The notes: generated from the sequence alone by a model not told the origin. Counted from the first letter of the stretch, positions 26,037 through 36,074 are shown. The stretch is 47,180 nt of DNA from an uncultured Eubacterium sp. (GCA_947385775.1 CANDMI010000024.1:1-47180); one strand, 5' to 3'. Program-made: numbers and translations.

Positions 26037-27188
26037 TTATAACACGCGCCTGCAACAAACCGGCGTGCGATAAAACGCGTTGGACACCTTGATCCCGTCG
26101 CGGCTGTTGCTGGCATGCACGATCTGACCGCCGCCAATATAGATCGCAACGTGGCTGATATAGCCGCCGCTGCCATAAAAGATCAGATCCCCTGCCTGTA
26201 ATTCCCCAGTAGACACGCTTCTGCCGTAACCCGCCTGCGCGCTTGCAAGATGCGGGAGGTAAACGCCGTATTTTGCCATGATCTGCATCGTAAATCCAGA
26301 GCAGTCCACGCCATTTGTAAGGCTTGTCCCGCCCCATACATAGCGGCCGCCAACATAGCTTAACGCTGTCTGCGCGACGGAAGACTGCCCGCCGCCCTGG
26401 GAAGAGCCTGTGCTGTTTGAACCTTCTTTATATGTATCCGGCGTAAAAGGCATGGCTTTCTTTAATTCGTCCGAAAGCTCCACATACTTCGCGTTGACGT
26501 AGCCCTGATCCGAATCGATCTTAACCTTGATCCATTCTTTGCCTTCCTTTAAAACCTCTAACTCCTCGTCCTCTGTCACGATTGATAAAATCGTGCAGTC
26601 CGTGTTTGGCTTTTCACGGATATAGACCGTCATGGTGTTTACGGTAGCGGTCCTCTTTTTTAATTTCTCCGCCTGCTTTTTGGCTTCGCTTCCAGTCGTG
26701 ATAAACTCGCTTTTTACATATCCGCCTACCTTGCCTGAGGTGATATGGTACCAATCCCCTTCCTTACCGATGATCTCACAGCCCGCGTCCGCCGGTAGCT
26801 TGCCGATGATCTTTGCGTCCTCTTTCGCCTCAGAACGCACGTTTAAATAATTGTCCACATTCGCGATCCCTAGGTTTGTATAGCCGCAGATCGTGTCCGC
26901 TTTCTTTTTTTCTTCTTTTTTATCTTTATTATTATCCTTATGATCGGAATCCGCCTTACTTGATTTATCGTCTTTATCCGCTTTATCCTCTATTGAGCCA
27001 GCCGTATTTTTCTCCGCGCCCGTAACTGACACGCTGCCTGCCGCCAGCCTGCTTTCTTCTAAACAATCCGCTAACGCCGCGTTCACGCCCGCCCTTCCAG
27101 TCGCCGCGTAAATCGCCGATGTAGAGCAAAATGTAACCGCCAAGCTTGCTAACAACGCTGAACCAATCTGTAAAAATCTGTTTCTCAT
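26037..27188 (-). CDS. Secreted SH3b-NlpC/P60 cell-wall hydrolase
   Basis: This 383-residue protein has a signal peptide (about 1-28), a Lys/Asp-rich linker near 65-95, two bacterial SH3 domains (about 105-165 and 180-240), a Ser/Gly/Gln spacer and a C-terminal NlpC/P60 domain. The catalytic residues are C296 (DCSGFT), H346 (SHVAIYIG) and H358 (VHASN). Such enzymes cut gamma-D-glutamyl-diamino acid bonds in peptidoglycan. The end (PVCCRRVL) is slightly unusual with two adjacent cysteines. A consensus promoter stands upstream, so it is probably well expressed and monocistronic. Confidence 0.93.
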   Translation of the reverse strand: MRNRFLQIGSALLASLAVTFCSTSAIYAATGRAGVNAALADCLEESRLAAGSVSVTGAEKNTAGSIEDKADKDDKSSKADSDHKDNNKDKKEEKKKADTICGYTNLGIANVDNYLNVRSEAKEDAKIIGKLPADAGCEIIGKEGDWYHITSGKVGGYVKSEFITTGSEAKKQAEKLKKRTATVNTMTVYIREKPNTDCTILSIVTEDEELEVLKEGKEWIKVKIDSDQGYVNAKYVELSDELKKAMPFTPDTYKEGSNSTGSSQGGGQSSVAQTALSYVGGRYVWGGTSLTNGVDCSGFTMQIMAKYGVYLPHLASAQAGYGRSVSTGELQAGDLIFYGSGGYISHVAIYIGGGQIVHASNSRDGIKVSNAFYRTPVCCRRVL

Positions 27189-27280
27189 ACTGCGCCTCCC
27201 GCTATTCCTTATAATATATTAACCCACTTTTGTTTCATGATTTTGTAATATTTGTGACATTTCTTGTTCGATTTTGTTAT

Positions 27281-27309
27281 ATTATAGCAATAGCGAAAAC
27301 ACTTGTCAA
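27281..27309 (-). promoter_or_regulatory. Consensus promoter for the NlpC/P60 hydrolase
   Basis: On the minus strand TTGACA (27304-27309), 17 bases, TATAAT (27281-27286): both hexamers match the sigma-A consensus perfectly. The leader is about 85 bases and ends with a GGGAGG site. Confidence 0.88.
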
Positions 27310-27359
27310 TAATGTGTAATAATTTTGTAACAAAAATATTTTGATTTTTGAATGCCTTT

Positions 27360-27400
27360 TGGTTGACAATTTTTCATACGCTCCCCACTATTGTCAACCA
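27360..27400. promoter_or_regulatory. Perfect 11-bp inverted repeat after ribF
   Basis: TGGTTGACAAT (27360-27370) and ATTGTCAACCA (27390-27400) are exact inverted copies with a 19-base loop. It lies between the ribF stop and the NlpC promoter. No T run follows on the minus strand, so it is not a classical terminator there; it could be a processing hairpin or an operator. Confidence 0.6.
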
Positions 27401-27406
27401 CATAGT

Positions 27407-28315
27407 TTACATTCTGGAAAAATACAGCCTGCCGTAAGAAATATCCTGGGCCAGCTGGTTTTTAAGCTGCTCCAACCCATCGAATCTGCGCTCCGGTCGG
27501 ATAAAATGTAAAATGTTCACTATCACGTTTTTATCATAAACATTTTCACAGAAATCGTAAACATAGGTTTCCACCCCGACTGGATGCGTCCCGTCCACCG
27601 TCGGTTTTTTCCCGATATTGGTAATGCCGTTATATTTTTTTCCATTTAAGATCACGCTGGATAAATAAACGCCAAAGGGCGGCAGCAGCTTTTGCGGCTG
27701 GGGCTTAAGGTTAATTGTCGGAAAACCGATCGTGCGACCGATCTGACTGCCATGGACAACCGTCCCTTCTATAAAATAAGGATAGCCTAGCAGCTCGTTT
27801 GCAAGCTCTATATGCCCGGCTTCGATCTTACTTCGGATGTAGGTGCTGCTGACGTCCTCACTTCCATGGCGCATTTTTGGAATGACGCAAAGCTGGTAGC
27901 CATATTCTGCCGCATACCGCTCAAGCATATGGTGATCGCCCCTGCGGTTATGCCCAAAGCGAAAATCCTTGCCCACCACGATCCATTTGACGCAAAGGCG
28001 CCTGACCGCCTCTTCTAAAAACCGCTCCGCCTCCATTTCGATCAGTGGCTTTGCAAACGGGCATTCCACCAGGTAATCAACGCCCCGCTCTTTGAACATG
28101 CGCCTTTTTTCTTCGCTTGTGGTAATGACCCGATTCGCCCCGTTTAACGTCGGAAACCGAAATGTAAAAACTGCCGATTTTAAGCCCATTTTCTTTTTTT
28201 CGCCCAACGCGTCTAAAAGCAGTCCATGCCCACGGTGCAGGCCGTCAAATTTCCCAAGGGAAAGCGCGGTGTCCTCATTTAGCTGCAAGCGTTCAAAATC
28301 ATTTTCGTACTTCAT
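27407..28315 (-). CDS. ribF: Bifunctional riboflavin kinase/FAD synthetase
   Basis: This protein of about 302 residues makes FMN and then FAD from riboflavin. The N-terminal FAD synthetase domain shows SLGKFDGLHRGH and, later, the STYIRSKIEAG segment; the riboflavin kinase domain shows GTVVHGSQIGRTIGFPTIN and VETYVYDF. I chose the ATG at 28315, with GGAG 11 bases upstream; a longer frame from TTG would run into the 17-base tandem array. It is the last gene of the long translation operon. Confidence 0.95.
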   Translation of the reverse strand: MKYENDFERLQLNEDTALSLGKFDGLHRGHGLLLDALGEKKKMGLKSAVFTFRFPTLNGANRVITTSEEKRRMFKERGVDYLVECPFAKPLIEMEAERFLEEAVRRLCVKWIVVGKDFRFGHNRRGDHHMLERYAAEYGYQLCVIPKMRHGSEDVSSTYIRSKIEAGHIELANELLGYPYFIEGTVVHGSQIGRTIGFPTINLKPQPQKLLPPFGVYLSSVILNGKKYNGITNIGKKPTVDGTHPVGVETYVYDFCENVYDKNVIVNILHFIRPERRFDGLEQLKNQLAQDISYGRLYFSRM

Positions 28316-28334
28316 CTGCGGTTTTTCTCCTGCC

Positions 28335-28405
28335 AAAATCTTTATCAAAGCAAAATCTTCATCAAAGCAAGTGTCTTTATCAAAGCAAGAATTTTTATCA
28401 AATCC
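28335..28405. repeat. 17-bp tandem array between truB and ribF
   Basis: Four units of 17-19 bases (28335, 28352, 28369, 28387) read like AAAATCTTTATCAAAGC. They fill the space between the truB stop codon and the ribF ribosome binding site almost exactly. Confidence 0.8.
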
Positions 28406-29305
28406 TTATTTGAAAAACAGCTTAAACGGCTTATATTCCCTGCGCGCTTCCTCCAGCTCGTAAATGCCGATAAACTCCCCTTTGTAATAGACCCTAAGCT
28501 TTTCACAGTTCGTTTTGGCCGCGTTCGCTTCTATATAAAAAGCGCGCCTTGGAAGCCGGTTTCCATTTAATAACAGCTTTTCATATTCCTCTCTTGCCTG
28601 CGCAGGAGGATACGCCAAAAACAACTGGTCTGTTCCGATCAGACGCTCCTTTAGCTGTCCAAGCCCCGCAAGCTTTTGGATGTCCGAAAGCTTTAACGCG
28701 TCCGAGGCCTCGAATATGCCGGAACGGGTGCGCACAAGGCTTTCCATGCATCCACCGCAACCTAATTTTTTTCCAATATCATCACACAAAGTCCGAATGT
28801 ATGTACCCTTGGAGCAATGCACCCTAATCTTTACCCTGGGCAGGTCAACGTTTTCAACCGACAGGTCATAAATCTGCACGATCCTAGGCTTGCGCTCGAC
28901 TTCTATCCCCGCGCGGGCAAGATCGCACAGCTTTTTCCCATTTACCTTAAGAGCGGAATACATCGGCGGAACCTGGCTGTACTCTCCTACAAACGTCTCC
29001 GCCGCCTCTAAAATTTCCGCTTCGGAGCAAGTTACGCCGCACTCCCGCAAAACCTTCCCGGTTATGTCCTGTGTATCCGTTTCCTTTCCAAGCAGCAGCA
29101 CGGCCTCATACTCTTTATCCTTGTCGGTCAAAAGAGAGCATGCCTTTGTCGCCGTCCCAAGGCATACCGGAAGCGCCCCCTGCGCGTCCGGGTCTAAGGT
29201 TCCGGTATGCCCGATCTTTTTCTGGCGGCAGATCCCCCTAAGCTTTGCCACTACGTCAAACGACGTATAGCCTTTTTCCTTATAAACATTTAAAATTCCA
29301 TTCAT
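28406..29305 (-). CDS. truB: tRNA pseudouridine-55 synthase
   Basis: This protein of about 299 residues converts uridine 55 of tRNAs to pseudouridine. The catalytic aspartate lies in HTGTLDPDAQGALPVCLG, and the KEKGYTSFDVV and CSKGTYIRTLCDDIG segments are typical. Its ATG overlaps the TGA of nrnA (ATGA at 29302-29305), which fixes the start and implies coupling. The upstream-extended frame is an artefact of overlap with nrnA. Confidence 0.96.
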   Translation of the reverse strand: MNGILNVYKEKGYTSFDVVAKLRGICRQKKIGHTGTLDPDAQGALPVCLGTATKACSLLTDKDKEYEAVLLLGKETDTQDITGKVLRECGVTCSEAEILEAAETFVGEYSQVPPMYSALKVNGKKLCDLARAGIEVERKPRIVQIYDLSVENVDLPRVKIRVHCSKGTYIRTLCDDIGKKLGCGGCMESLVRTRSGIFEASDALKLSDIQKLAGLGQLKERLIGTDQLFLAYPPAQAREEYEKLLLNGNRLPRRAFYIEANAAKTNCEKLRVYYKGEFIGIYELEEARREYKPFKLFFK

Positions 29306-30297
29306 TTTACACCAGCTCGATTCAAAGGTTTGTTTATTTGCATTCTTATCTGATCTAAGATCGTCTCCAAGCACTTCTCCGGCGGCTGGTTTGTGGAAGC
29401 CCCCGCCGCGCGGATATGCCCGCCGCCCCCAAGCTTCATTGTAATCTGCGCGGCGTTCACATCGTCTGTGGACGTGCGCATACTGATTTTATAGCCGCCG
29501 CTTTCCTTTGGGTAAAATAAAATGGACGCAAGCACTCCCTTTGTAGAGCGCAGATGGGACACAATGCCTTCCAAATGCTTTGGCAGCGCGCCGCACGCCT
29601 CCATATCCTCTTTTGTGATAATGGAGGATATGCACTTACCGTCCAAATGCAGCCTGCTTTTTCGAATCGCGGTGGCTAAAATCAGGTTCTGCTCATAGGT
29701 CTTTTCCATATAGGTTTTGTCAACGATGCGCGGGAAATCGATTCCGGTATCCATCAAAAAGCCTGCGGCGCGCATTGTCTTTGACGAAGTGCAGGAATAC
29801 TGGAATATTCCGGTGTCATGCACGATGCCCACATAAATGCATTCCGCGATCGGCTTTGTGATCTTCTCTTTTTCCAACAGGTCAAAGACCAACTCCGAGG
29901 TGGAGCTTGCGTCTGGAAAGATGTAGCTTTCGTCTCCAAACCCGCCATTGCTGATATGGTGGTCGATGCATACGACGCGCTTTGCCCTTTGCAATAATTT
30001 CGCGGCGGCTCCAAGCCGCTTTGCGTCCCCGCAGTCCATGACAAACATCAGGTCATACTCCTTACGAAACAGGTCGCTTGTTGTTTCATCCAGAGTAATG
30101 ATCTCATCCGACCTTTCCAAAAATTTAAAAATATTTGGGATCGGCTCTAAAACCAGCTTCACATCCATGTCAGGATGATAAGCCTTTAAATAATTGTACA
30201 CAGCCAGGCAGGAGCCAATGCAGTCACCGTCCGGCTTGACATGGCCCGCGATAACCGCCGTCTGCGCCTGGCGCAATTGCTCTTCCAGATTTTGCAT
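29302..30297 (-). CDS. nrnA: Bifunctional oligoribonuclease/PAP phosphatase NrnA
   Basis: This 331-residue DHH/DHHA1 phosphoesterase degrades very short RNAs and 3'-phosphoadenosine 5'-phosphate. The metal-binding motifs HVKPDGDCIGS, VMDCGD and CIDHHISN are visible, and the C-terminal DHHA1 domain ends with KLGGGGHIRAAGA. It lies between rbfA (15 bases upstream) and truB in the usual Firmicute order. Confidence 0.93.
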   Translation of the reverse strand: MQNLEEQLRQAQTAVIAGHVKPDGDCIGSCLAVYNYLKAYHPDMDVKLVLEPIPNIFKFLERSDEIITLDETTSDLFRKEYDLMFVMDCGDAKRLGAAAKLLQRAKRVVCIDHHISNGGFGDESYIFPDASSTSELVFDLLEKEKITKPIAECIYVGIVHDTGIFQYSCTSSKTMRAAGFLMDTGIDFPRIVDKTYMEKTYEQNLILATAIRKSRLHLDGKCISSIITKEDMEACGALPKHLEGIVSHLRSTKGVLASILFYPKESGGYKISMRTSTDDVNAAQITMKLGGGGHIRAAGASTNQPPEKCLETILDQIRMQINKPLNRAGVK

Positions 30298-30312
30298 GGC
30301 GTTCCTTCCTGA

Positions 30313-30678
30313 TCAATCCTCCTTATTTTTCCCGGTCACCTGGTCAATAAGGCGTGACATATTGACCCCATATTCGATGGACTGGTCGATGATAAACGTG
30401 ATCTGAGGCGTGTTACGCAAATTTACGTTTTTCGCCAAAGTCCGGCGTATATAGCCTTCCGCGCTCCTTAAGCCCGTAAGCGTGTCTTTTTGCGCCTGGG
30501 CGTCCCCTAAAACGCTGATATACGCCTTGCAGGTTTTTAGATCCGGCGCGACCTCCACAGACACGACGCTGGTCATTTGGCTGATGCGCGGGTCTTTGAT
30601 CTCGTCATGTAGGATCGCGCTAAGCTCCCGTAACACTTCTTCATTGACACGTATATTTTTAATGCTATTTTTTCTCAT
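30313..30678 (-). CDS. rbfA: Ribosome-binding factor A
   Basis: This 121-residue KH-like protein helps mature the 16S rRNA 5' end. The start RVNEEVLRELSAILHDEIKDPRI and the later YIRRTLAKNVNLRNTPQITF are family markers. It follows infB by 45 bases. Confidence 0.96.
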   Translation of the reverse strand: MRKNSIKNIRVNEEVLRELSAILHDEIKDPRISQMTSVVSVEVAPDLKTCKAYISVLGDAQAQKDTLTGLRSAEGYIRRTLAKNVNLRNTPQITFIIDQSIEYGVNMSRLIDQVTGKNKED

Positions 30679-30723
30679 TCTCCTGCCTTTCCTAAGGTTT
30701 TTAAAGGAACTGTGAAAGGATTT

Positions 30724-33700
30724 TTAAGAACGCGGCACTTCCACCATTTTATACGCTTCAATCTGGTCAAACTCTGCGATATCGTTAAAGCCTTCAAATA
30801 CAAGGCCGCATTCATAGCCTGCCCGAACTTCCTTCACATCATCCTTAAAACGTTTCAAGGAAGCTAAATTGCCGTCAAACAGCTGCTCGCCTTCCCTTGT
30901 GACGCGGCATTTGCATCCCCGCTCGAACGTGCCGTCCAGCACATAAGAGCCAGCGATATTCCCAACGCCGGACGCTTTGAAGATCTGGCGCACCTCCGCA
31001 TGGCCGATGATCTTTTCCTCAAAGACAGGATCGAGCATGCCTTTCATCGCCGAAGAAACGTCCTCGATCGCGTCGTAGATCACCTTATACAAACGGATGT
31101 CTACGCCTTCCCTTTCCGCCGTGGTCTTTGCCACCGGATCTGGACGGACGTTAAAGCCGATAATGATCGCGTTGGACGCGGACGCAAGGTTCACGTCGGA
31201 TTCGTTGACAGAGCCTACCCCGCCATGGATGATCTTTACTACGACTTCCTCGTTCGACAGCTTTACCAAGCTTTGCTTTACCGCTTCCACAGAGCCTTGC
31301 ACGTCTGCTTTTACGATAATGTTTAACTCCTTTACATTGCCGGACTGGATCTGTGAAAACAGATCGTCCAGCGACATGCGCGAACGGGTGTCCTCCAACA
31401 GCTTTTCCTTGCTCGCGGAAATATAGGTCTGGGCGAAACTGCGCGCTTCTTTTTCCGATTCGCATACGACAAACGTCTCCCCCGCATCCGGGACATTGCT
31501 CAATCCTAAAATCTCCACCGGCATGGACGGCTTTGCTTCCTTTACATTGCGCCCTTTGTCGTCGATCATGGCGCGCACCTTGCCAAAGCTGCTGCCGCAG
31601 GCGATCGGCTGGCCCACCTTTAACGTTCCTTTTTGCACAAGCACGGTCGCCACCGCGCCGCGCCCTTTATCTAACTTCGCTTCAATAACAACGCCTCTTG
31701 CGTTGCGTTTTGGATTTGCCTTAAGCTCTAACACTTCCGCGGTAAGAAGGATCATTTCCAAAAGCTGCTCGATGCCCTCATGCGTATGGGCGGACACCGG
31801 AACAAAGATCGTGCTGCCGCCCCAATCCTCCGGAATCAGCTCATATTCGGAAAGCTCCTGCTTTACGCGCTCTACATTCGCATTCGGCTTATCGATTTTA
31901 TTGACCGCGACGATGATCTCAATGCCAGCCGCCTTCGCATGGTTGATCGCTTCGATCGTCTGCGGCATCACGCCGTCGTCCGCGGCCACAACTAAGATCG
32001 CGATATCCGTGGAATTTGCTCCGCGCATACGCATCGCTGTAAACGCTTCATGGCCTGGCGTATCTAAAAATGTAATGTTTTCCCCATTGCATTTTACGGT
32101 ATACGCGCCGATCGCCTGCGTGATGCCTCCGGCTTCCTTATCCGTCACCCTCGTATTTCGGATCGCGTCAAGCAGGGAGGTTTTTCCATGGTCTACATGA
32201 CCCATGACGCATACAACTGGCGGGCGGGACGTCATCTTGCTTTCGTCCTCTTCGCCCTCCTTTAACAATTCCGCGATCACGTCTATCTTTTCTTCTGGTT
32301 CCGCGATGCAGTTAAATTCTAACGCGATCTCCTCCGCATGCTCGTAATCGATATCCTGGTTTACCGTGACCATCGTGCCTTTTAAAAACAGCTTCTTTAC
32401 GATGATGGAAGGCTGAACCTTCATCTTATCCGCCAGCTCACGGATCGTCATATGCTCTGGCAGGGTAATGGAGCGAATCACCTCTTCCTTGGCTGCCGGA
32501 GCAGGAGCCGGGGCTTTCTTTTTATGCCCGCTGGTCTTTTCCAGGTTTACATAGCGCTCCTGCTTCTTGCCGCCCAGCTTGTCGTAATCTCTTGTATTGT
32601 TGTTTTTCTTTCTGCCGTTGTCTCTATCCCTAGCATCTCTGCTTTCCTTGCGGTATTCATCCGGCACGGATTTCGTCGCGTCCTTGCGGAAACGGTTTAC
32701 TTCTGAATCCTGCCTGCCTTTAAATTCCTTCTGGCGATTCGGATTGACTTTGCCACCGCCTTTATCACCGAAATTGTTACCGGTATTCGCTCGATTCTTC
32801 GAACGGCCTTTTTCACCTTTTTGTTCAAATCCCCCATTTTTTCCACCCCTGTCATTTCTGGAACGCTCTGGCGCCCCGTTTTTGGCATTGGCGTTGCTTC
32901 TTGAAAATACATTCCCCAAAATCTTCGCATGGCCGACGCTTTGACTCCCAACGCTGGCATGTTTTTCCATAGACTGCGTATTTTTTGCCGCGGCTGTTTT
33001 ATCCTGCGACTGGCCAGCGCCAGAAGTCGGTTTTTCCTGTGGGCGCTGCGGTTTTTCGATGGATTTTTCCGCTGATTTTTCCATCGGCTTTTCCTGCGGC
33101 TTTACAATCTCATCATCCGGCACATGCGCGGATGCCCTGTCATAATTTGGTCGGTCCGCGTTTGGACGGATCGGCACATGCGGCCTTTCCGCCTGAGGCT
33201 TTCCATTCCTCTGCCCCCGCTCCCCGGCCTGTTTATTTTTCGGCTTACGCCGCCCCTGCTTGCTGTACTGGGCGTTAAATACCGCTGTAATGCTGGATTT
33301 CTTTTTTGGGCGCGCTTCCCCTTCTTTTGCGTTTTCCTTTCCGCCCTCCTTTGCCGCCGCTTTCGCATCCGACTTTGCGGCAGGCTTTGCCTTTGGCCTT
33401 TGGCCTTTTACTTCTCCCTGCCTTTGCTTTGCAGGCTTCGCCTGGTTTTCGGCTTTTGCAGCGCTTTCTGGTTTGTTGGCGTTTCCAGTTTTAACAGGGC
33501 TTTCGGCTTTTCCTGCATTTTCTGGTTTTCCCGCGTTTTCCGCTTTTGCCGGGCTATCCGCTTTTCCCGCGTTTTCCGCTTTTGCCGGGTTTTCGGCTTT
33601 ACTGTGGCTGACGGTTTTTACAGCGCCATCTGCCTTCCTCGGATTTTCCGCCTTTGCGGCGTCCTCGGCTTTCCCCGGATTTCCCGCCTTTGCAGAACTT

Positions 33701-33900
33701 GCGTTTTTCGCGGTATTTCCCGCGATATCTCTGATTTTTAGATTTTTCCTGATATCAGCCTCATCTTCTTCTAATAACAGGTTGGAAGCGGTATAAGTTT
33801 TTTGTCTCTCATTCCCCTTCTTATTCATATAATCTACAATTAACCGGCTTGCTATTCCTAATTCTTTTGCTAGTTCATGTATTTTCTTCTGCTTTGCCAT
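30724..33900 (-). CDS. infB: Translation initiation factor IF-2
   Basis: This 1058-residue GTPase places initiator tRNA on the 30S subunit. The GTP-binding motifs [17 protein letters not shown] and NKIDK are present about residues 560-670, followed by domains II, III and the C-terminal tRNA-binding domain. The N-terminus has an IF2N domain (1-50), then a very long low-complexity region (about 55-470). Its first part repeats a KAENP/KAENAG-like five-residue motif; later parts are Lys/Gly/Arg/Asn-rich. A second IF2N domain precedes the GTPase. The length is above that of Bacillus IF-2. Confidence 0.97.
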   Translation of the reverse strand: MAKQKKIHELAKELGIASRLIVDYMNKKGNERQKTYTASNLLLEEDEADIRKNLKIRDIAGNTAKNASSAKAGNPGKAEDAAKAENPRKADGAVKTVSHSKAENPAKAENAGKADSPAKAENAGKPENAGKAESPVKTGNANKPESAAKAENQAKPAKQRQGEVKGQRPKAKPAAKSDAKAAAKEGGKENAKEGEARPKKKSSITAVFNAQYSKQGRRKPKNKQAGERGQRNGKPQAERPHVPIRPNADRPNYDRASAHVPDDEIVKPQEKPMEKSAEKSIEKPQRPQEKPTSGAGQSQDKTAAAKNTQSMEKHASVGSQSVGHAKILGNVFSRSNANAKNGAPERSRNDRGGKNGGFEQKGEKGRSKNRANTGNNFGDKGGGKVNPNRQKEFKGRQDSEVNRFRKDATKSVPDEYRKESRDARDRDNGRKKNNNTRDYDKLGGKKQERYVNLEKTSGHKKKAPAPAPAAKEEVIRSITLPEHMTIRELADKMKVQPSIIVKKLFLKGTMVTVNQDIDYEHAEEIALEFNCIAEPEEKIDVIAELLKEGEEDESKMTSRPPVVCVMGHVDHGKTSLLDAIRNTRVTDKEAGGITQAIGAYTVKCNGENITFLDTPGHEAFTAMRMRGANSTDIAILVVAADDGVMPQTIEAINHAKAAGIEIIVAVNKIDKPNANVERVKQELSEYELIPEDWGGSTIFVPVSAHTHEGIEQLLEMILLTAEVLELKANPKRNARGVVIEAKLDKGRGAVATVLVQKGTLKVGQPIACGSSFGKVRAMIDDKGRNVKEAKPSMPVEILGLSNVPDAGETFVVCESEKEARSFAQTYISASKEKLLEDTRSRMSLDDLFSQIQSGNVKELNIIVKADVQGSVEAVKQSLVKLSNEEVVVKIIHGGVGSVNESDVNLASASNAIIIGFNVRPDPVAKTTAEREGVDIRLYKVIYDAIEDVSSAMKGMLDPVFEEKIIGHAEVRQIFKASGVGNIAGSYVLDGTFERGCKCRVTREGEQLFDGNLASLKRFKDDVKEVRAGYECGLVFEGFNDIAEFDQIEAYKMVEVPRS

Positions 33901-33919
33901 ATACTAATCATTACCTCCA

Positions 33920-34237
33920 TTATTCAGTTTCCATTTTCATAAACTCCTTAATAATTGCCTTTGCCAGACATTCATCTACAACAGCCAGTGATGCGCGCAT
34001 CTGTTTCCCGATGCATTTTCCAAGGGTTTCCTTATCGGAATAATTATAATAAGGAACCTGGCGATATGCGCACATATCCGAAAAATGCTTTTTTGTATTA
34101 TCAGACGCATCGGAAGCGGCGATCACCAGATATGCCTTTCCTTGTTTTATCGCCTTTTCCGTTGAAAATTCTCCACTTACGATTTTTCCTGCTTTCATGG
34201 CTATCCCTGTCATAGACAATATTTTATCTGGCTTCAA
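33920..34237 (-). CDS. ylxQ: Ribosomal L7Ae-family RNA-binding protein (YlxQ)
   Basis: This 105-residue protein has the L7Ae/L30e fold seen in YlxQ: MTGIAMKAGKIVSGEFSTEK, then YLVIAASDAS and the VPYYNYSDKETLG segment. It likely binds kink-turn RNA. It overlaps ylxR by 14 bases. The start appears to be a TTG at 34237 with GAGGAG ten bases upstream; an ATG eight codons later lacks a site. Position between ylxR and infB is canonical. Confidence 0.93.
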   Translation of the reverse strand: MKPDKILSMTGIAMKAGKIVSGEFSTEKAIKQGKAYLVIAASDASDNTKKHFSDMCAYRQVPYYNYSDKETLGKCIGKQMRASLAVVDECLAKAIIKEFMKMETE

Positions 34238-34499
34238 TCTCCTTCATCTCCTCTCGCAACAATCCAATCACTTCTGGCGGGATCCCCGTCTTTAAAGACC
34301 GCTCCAGGCCCTTCGATTTAAGCGCAAGCTCCAGGCAGTCTTTCTTTTTACAAATATAAGCTCCCCGTCCATTCATTTTTCCGGTTTCATCCAGGCTGAC
34401 CCCCTGCTCCGCGCTTTTGACAACGCGTATCATATTTTTCTTTTCATTCGCCTGTCTGCATCCGACGCATATCCTGGAAGGGATTTTTTTTGCTTTCAT
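34224..34499 (-). CDS. ylxR: YlxR/RnpM family protein (DUF448)
   Basis: This 91-residue protein has the DUF448 signatures RICVGCRQ and GRGAYICKKKDCLELALK. The family binds RNA, and a Bacillus member was reported to modulate RNase P. The ribosome binding site is weak. It lies about 70 bases after nusA. Confidence 0.93.
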   Translation of the reverse strand: MKAKKIPSRICVGCRQANEKKNMIRVVKSAEQGVSLDETGKMNGRGAYICKKKDCLELALKSKGLERSLKTGIPPEVIGLLREEMKEIEAR

Positions 34500-34569
34500 A
34501 CAGATTCGACACCTTCTTTATTTTTATCCGAGCGATCGCCTGCCGCATCGTCTTTTTCACCCTCTTGCG

Positions 34570-36015
34570 TTAGCTTTCTTCCATGCTTTTTTCTATATTT
34601 TCTTCCACACTTTCTTCTACATTTTCTTCTATATCGTCTCCATAACCGCTGTCGTAATCTCCATTTTCATCCTCCGCGTTTTCTTCCCTGTTATCTGCGT
34701 CCATTTCATCGAGATCATCTATGTTATCTGTGGCATCTATATCATCTGCGTCATTTATATCAGTTCCGTCATCTTCGTATTCTTGCGCATCCTCTTCTGT
34801 ATAGCCATCCTGCTCATAGCCTTCTTCCGCATCGCCATCCTGTAGATATTCATCCTCTGCATAGTCTTCCTGCTCATAGTCGCCCTCCGCATAGTCGTCT
34901 TCAGCGTAGTCATCCTCGTAATCGTCGTAGCCTTCCTCCATATCTTCATAATCATTTTCATAATCAATGAAGTCTCCGGCTTCCCTAGCCTGGGTTTCAC
35001 TTTTTATGTCGATTTTAAACCCGGTAAGCCGCGCCGCCAAGCGGGCGTTCTGACCTTCTTTTCCGATTGCAAGGGACAGCTGGTAATCCGGGACGACGAC
35101 CTTCGCGCTCTTTTCCTCCCCGTCCGCAATGACCGAAATAACCTTTGCAGGGCTTAAAGCGTTTTCAATGAGCATCGCCGAGTTGTCATTCCATGTAATA
35201 ATGTCAATCTTTTCCCCCTGAAGCTCCTTTACGACGGCGTTTACCCTCGTGCCGTTCATGCCGACGCAGGCGCCTACCGCGTCCACGTCCGGATCGTTGG
35301 AATAAACCGCGATCTTCGTCCGGCTCCCGGCTTCCCTGGCGATGCTTTTGATCTCCACGATGCCATCACGAACCTCCGCCACTTCGGACTCAAACAAGCG
35401 TCTTACCAACTCCGGATGCGTCCTGGATACGAGCACCTTCGGCCCTTTGGATGTGGATTTCACCTCAAGGATATATAGCTTGATGCGCTCCGTTGGCTTA
35501 AAGCTTTCCCCCCTCACCTGCTCGTTTTCCGTTAAGATCGCGTCCACTTTCCCAAGGTCAATGCTGATGTTTCTTCCTATATAACGCTGCACGATCCCAG
35601 TGACAATGTCCCTTTCCTTGCTGTAAAATTCATCGCAGAGAATCTTCCTTTCTTCCTCACGGATTTTCTGTAGAATTACATTTTTGGCATTTTGGGTCGC
35701 AATGCGCCCAAATTCCTTGGATTTGATCTCTATATTTACAATATCCCCAAGATTGTAACTGCTATGGATCATTTTCGCATTTGCAAGGCTGATCTCAAGC
35801 ACCGGGTCGGTCACTTCCTCCACGACTGTTTTCCCCTGATAAACATGGTATTCACATGTTTCCGGATTCATATCCACCCTGACATTGTCGGACTTGCCAA
35901 AATGATTTTTGCATGCCGTGATCAGCGAAGTCTCTATCGCTTCAAGCAAAATCTCCTTGCCGATATTTTTTTCTTTCTCCAATATATTCAATGCCTCTAG
36001 TAACTCATTGTTCAT
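34570..36015 (-). CDS. nusA: Transcription factor NusA with long acidic tail
   Basis: This protein of about 481 residues has the NusA N-terminal domain, an S1 domain and two KH domains (for example VGACVGMNGTRVNAVVKEL and AIGKEGQNARLAARLTGF), and it modulates pausing, termination and antitermination. Bacterial NusA without the E. coli AR repeats usually ends near residue 350-370. Here about 131 further residues (351-481) are almost all Asp, Glu and Tyr, with an imperfect DYAEDDYAEGDYEQEDY-like repeat. I chose the ATG at 36015 because of a clear AGGAGG site. Confidence 0.95.
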   Translation of the reverse strand: MNNELLEALNILEKEKNIGKEILLEAIETSLITACKNHFGKSDNVRVDMNPETCEYHVYQGKTVVEEVTDPVLEISLANAKMIHSSYNLGDIVNIEIKSKEFGRIATQNAKNVILQKIREEERKILCDEFYSKERDIVTGIVQRYIGRNISIDLGKVDAILTENEQVRGESFKPTERIKLYILEVKSTSKGPKVLVSRTHPELVRRLFESEVAEVRDGIVEIKSIAREAGSRTKIAVYSNDPDVDAVGACVGMNGTRVNAVVKELQGEKIDIITWNDNSAMLIENALSPAKVISVIADGEEKSAKVVVPDYQLSLAIGKEGQNARLAARLTGFKIDIKSETQAREAGDFIDYENDYEDMEEGYDDYEDDYAEDDYAEGDYEQEDYAEDEYLQDGDAEEGYEQDGYTEEDAQEYEDDGTDINDADDIDATDNIDDLDEMDADNREENAEDENGDYDSGYGDDIEENVEESVEENIEKSMEES

Positions 36016-36074
36016 TCTTTCGATCCTCCTAAATCTGTTTGGCGCATTGCGCCAAAGCATTTTGGCTTTCCGGT

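Noticed and set aside
33124-33796. Long plus-strand frames opposite the IF-2 repeats
   Set aside because: They are mirror frames of the low-complexity linker, rich in Phe and Ala, without start signals.
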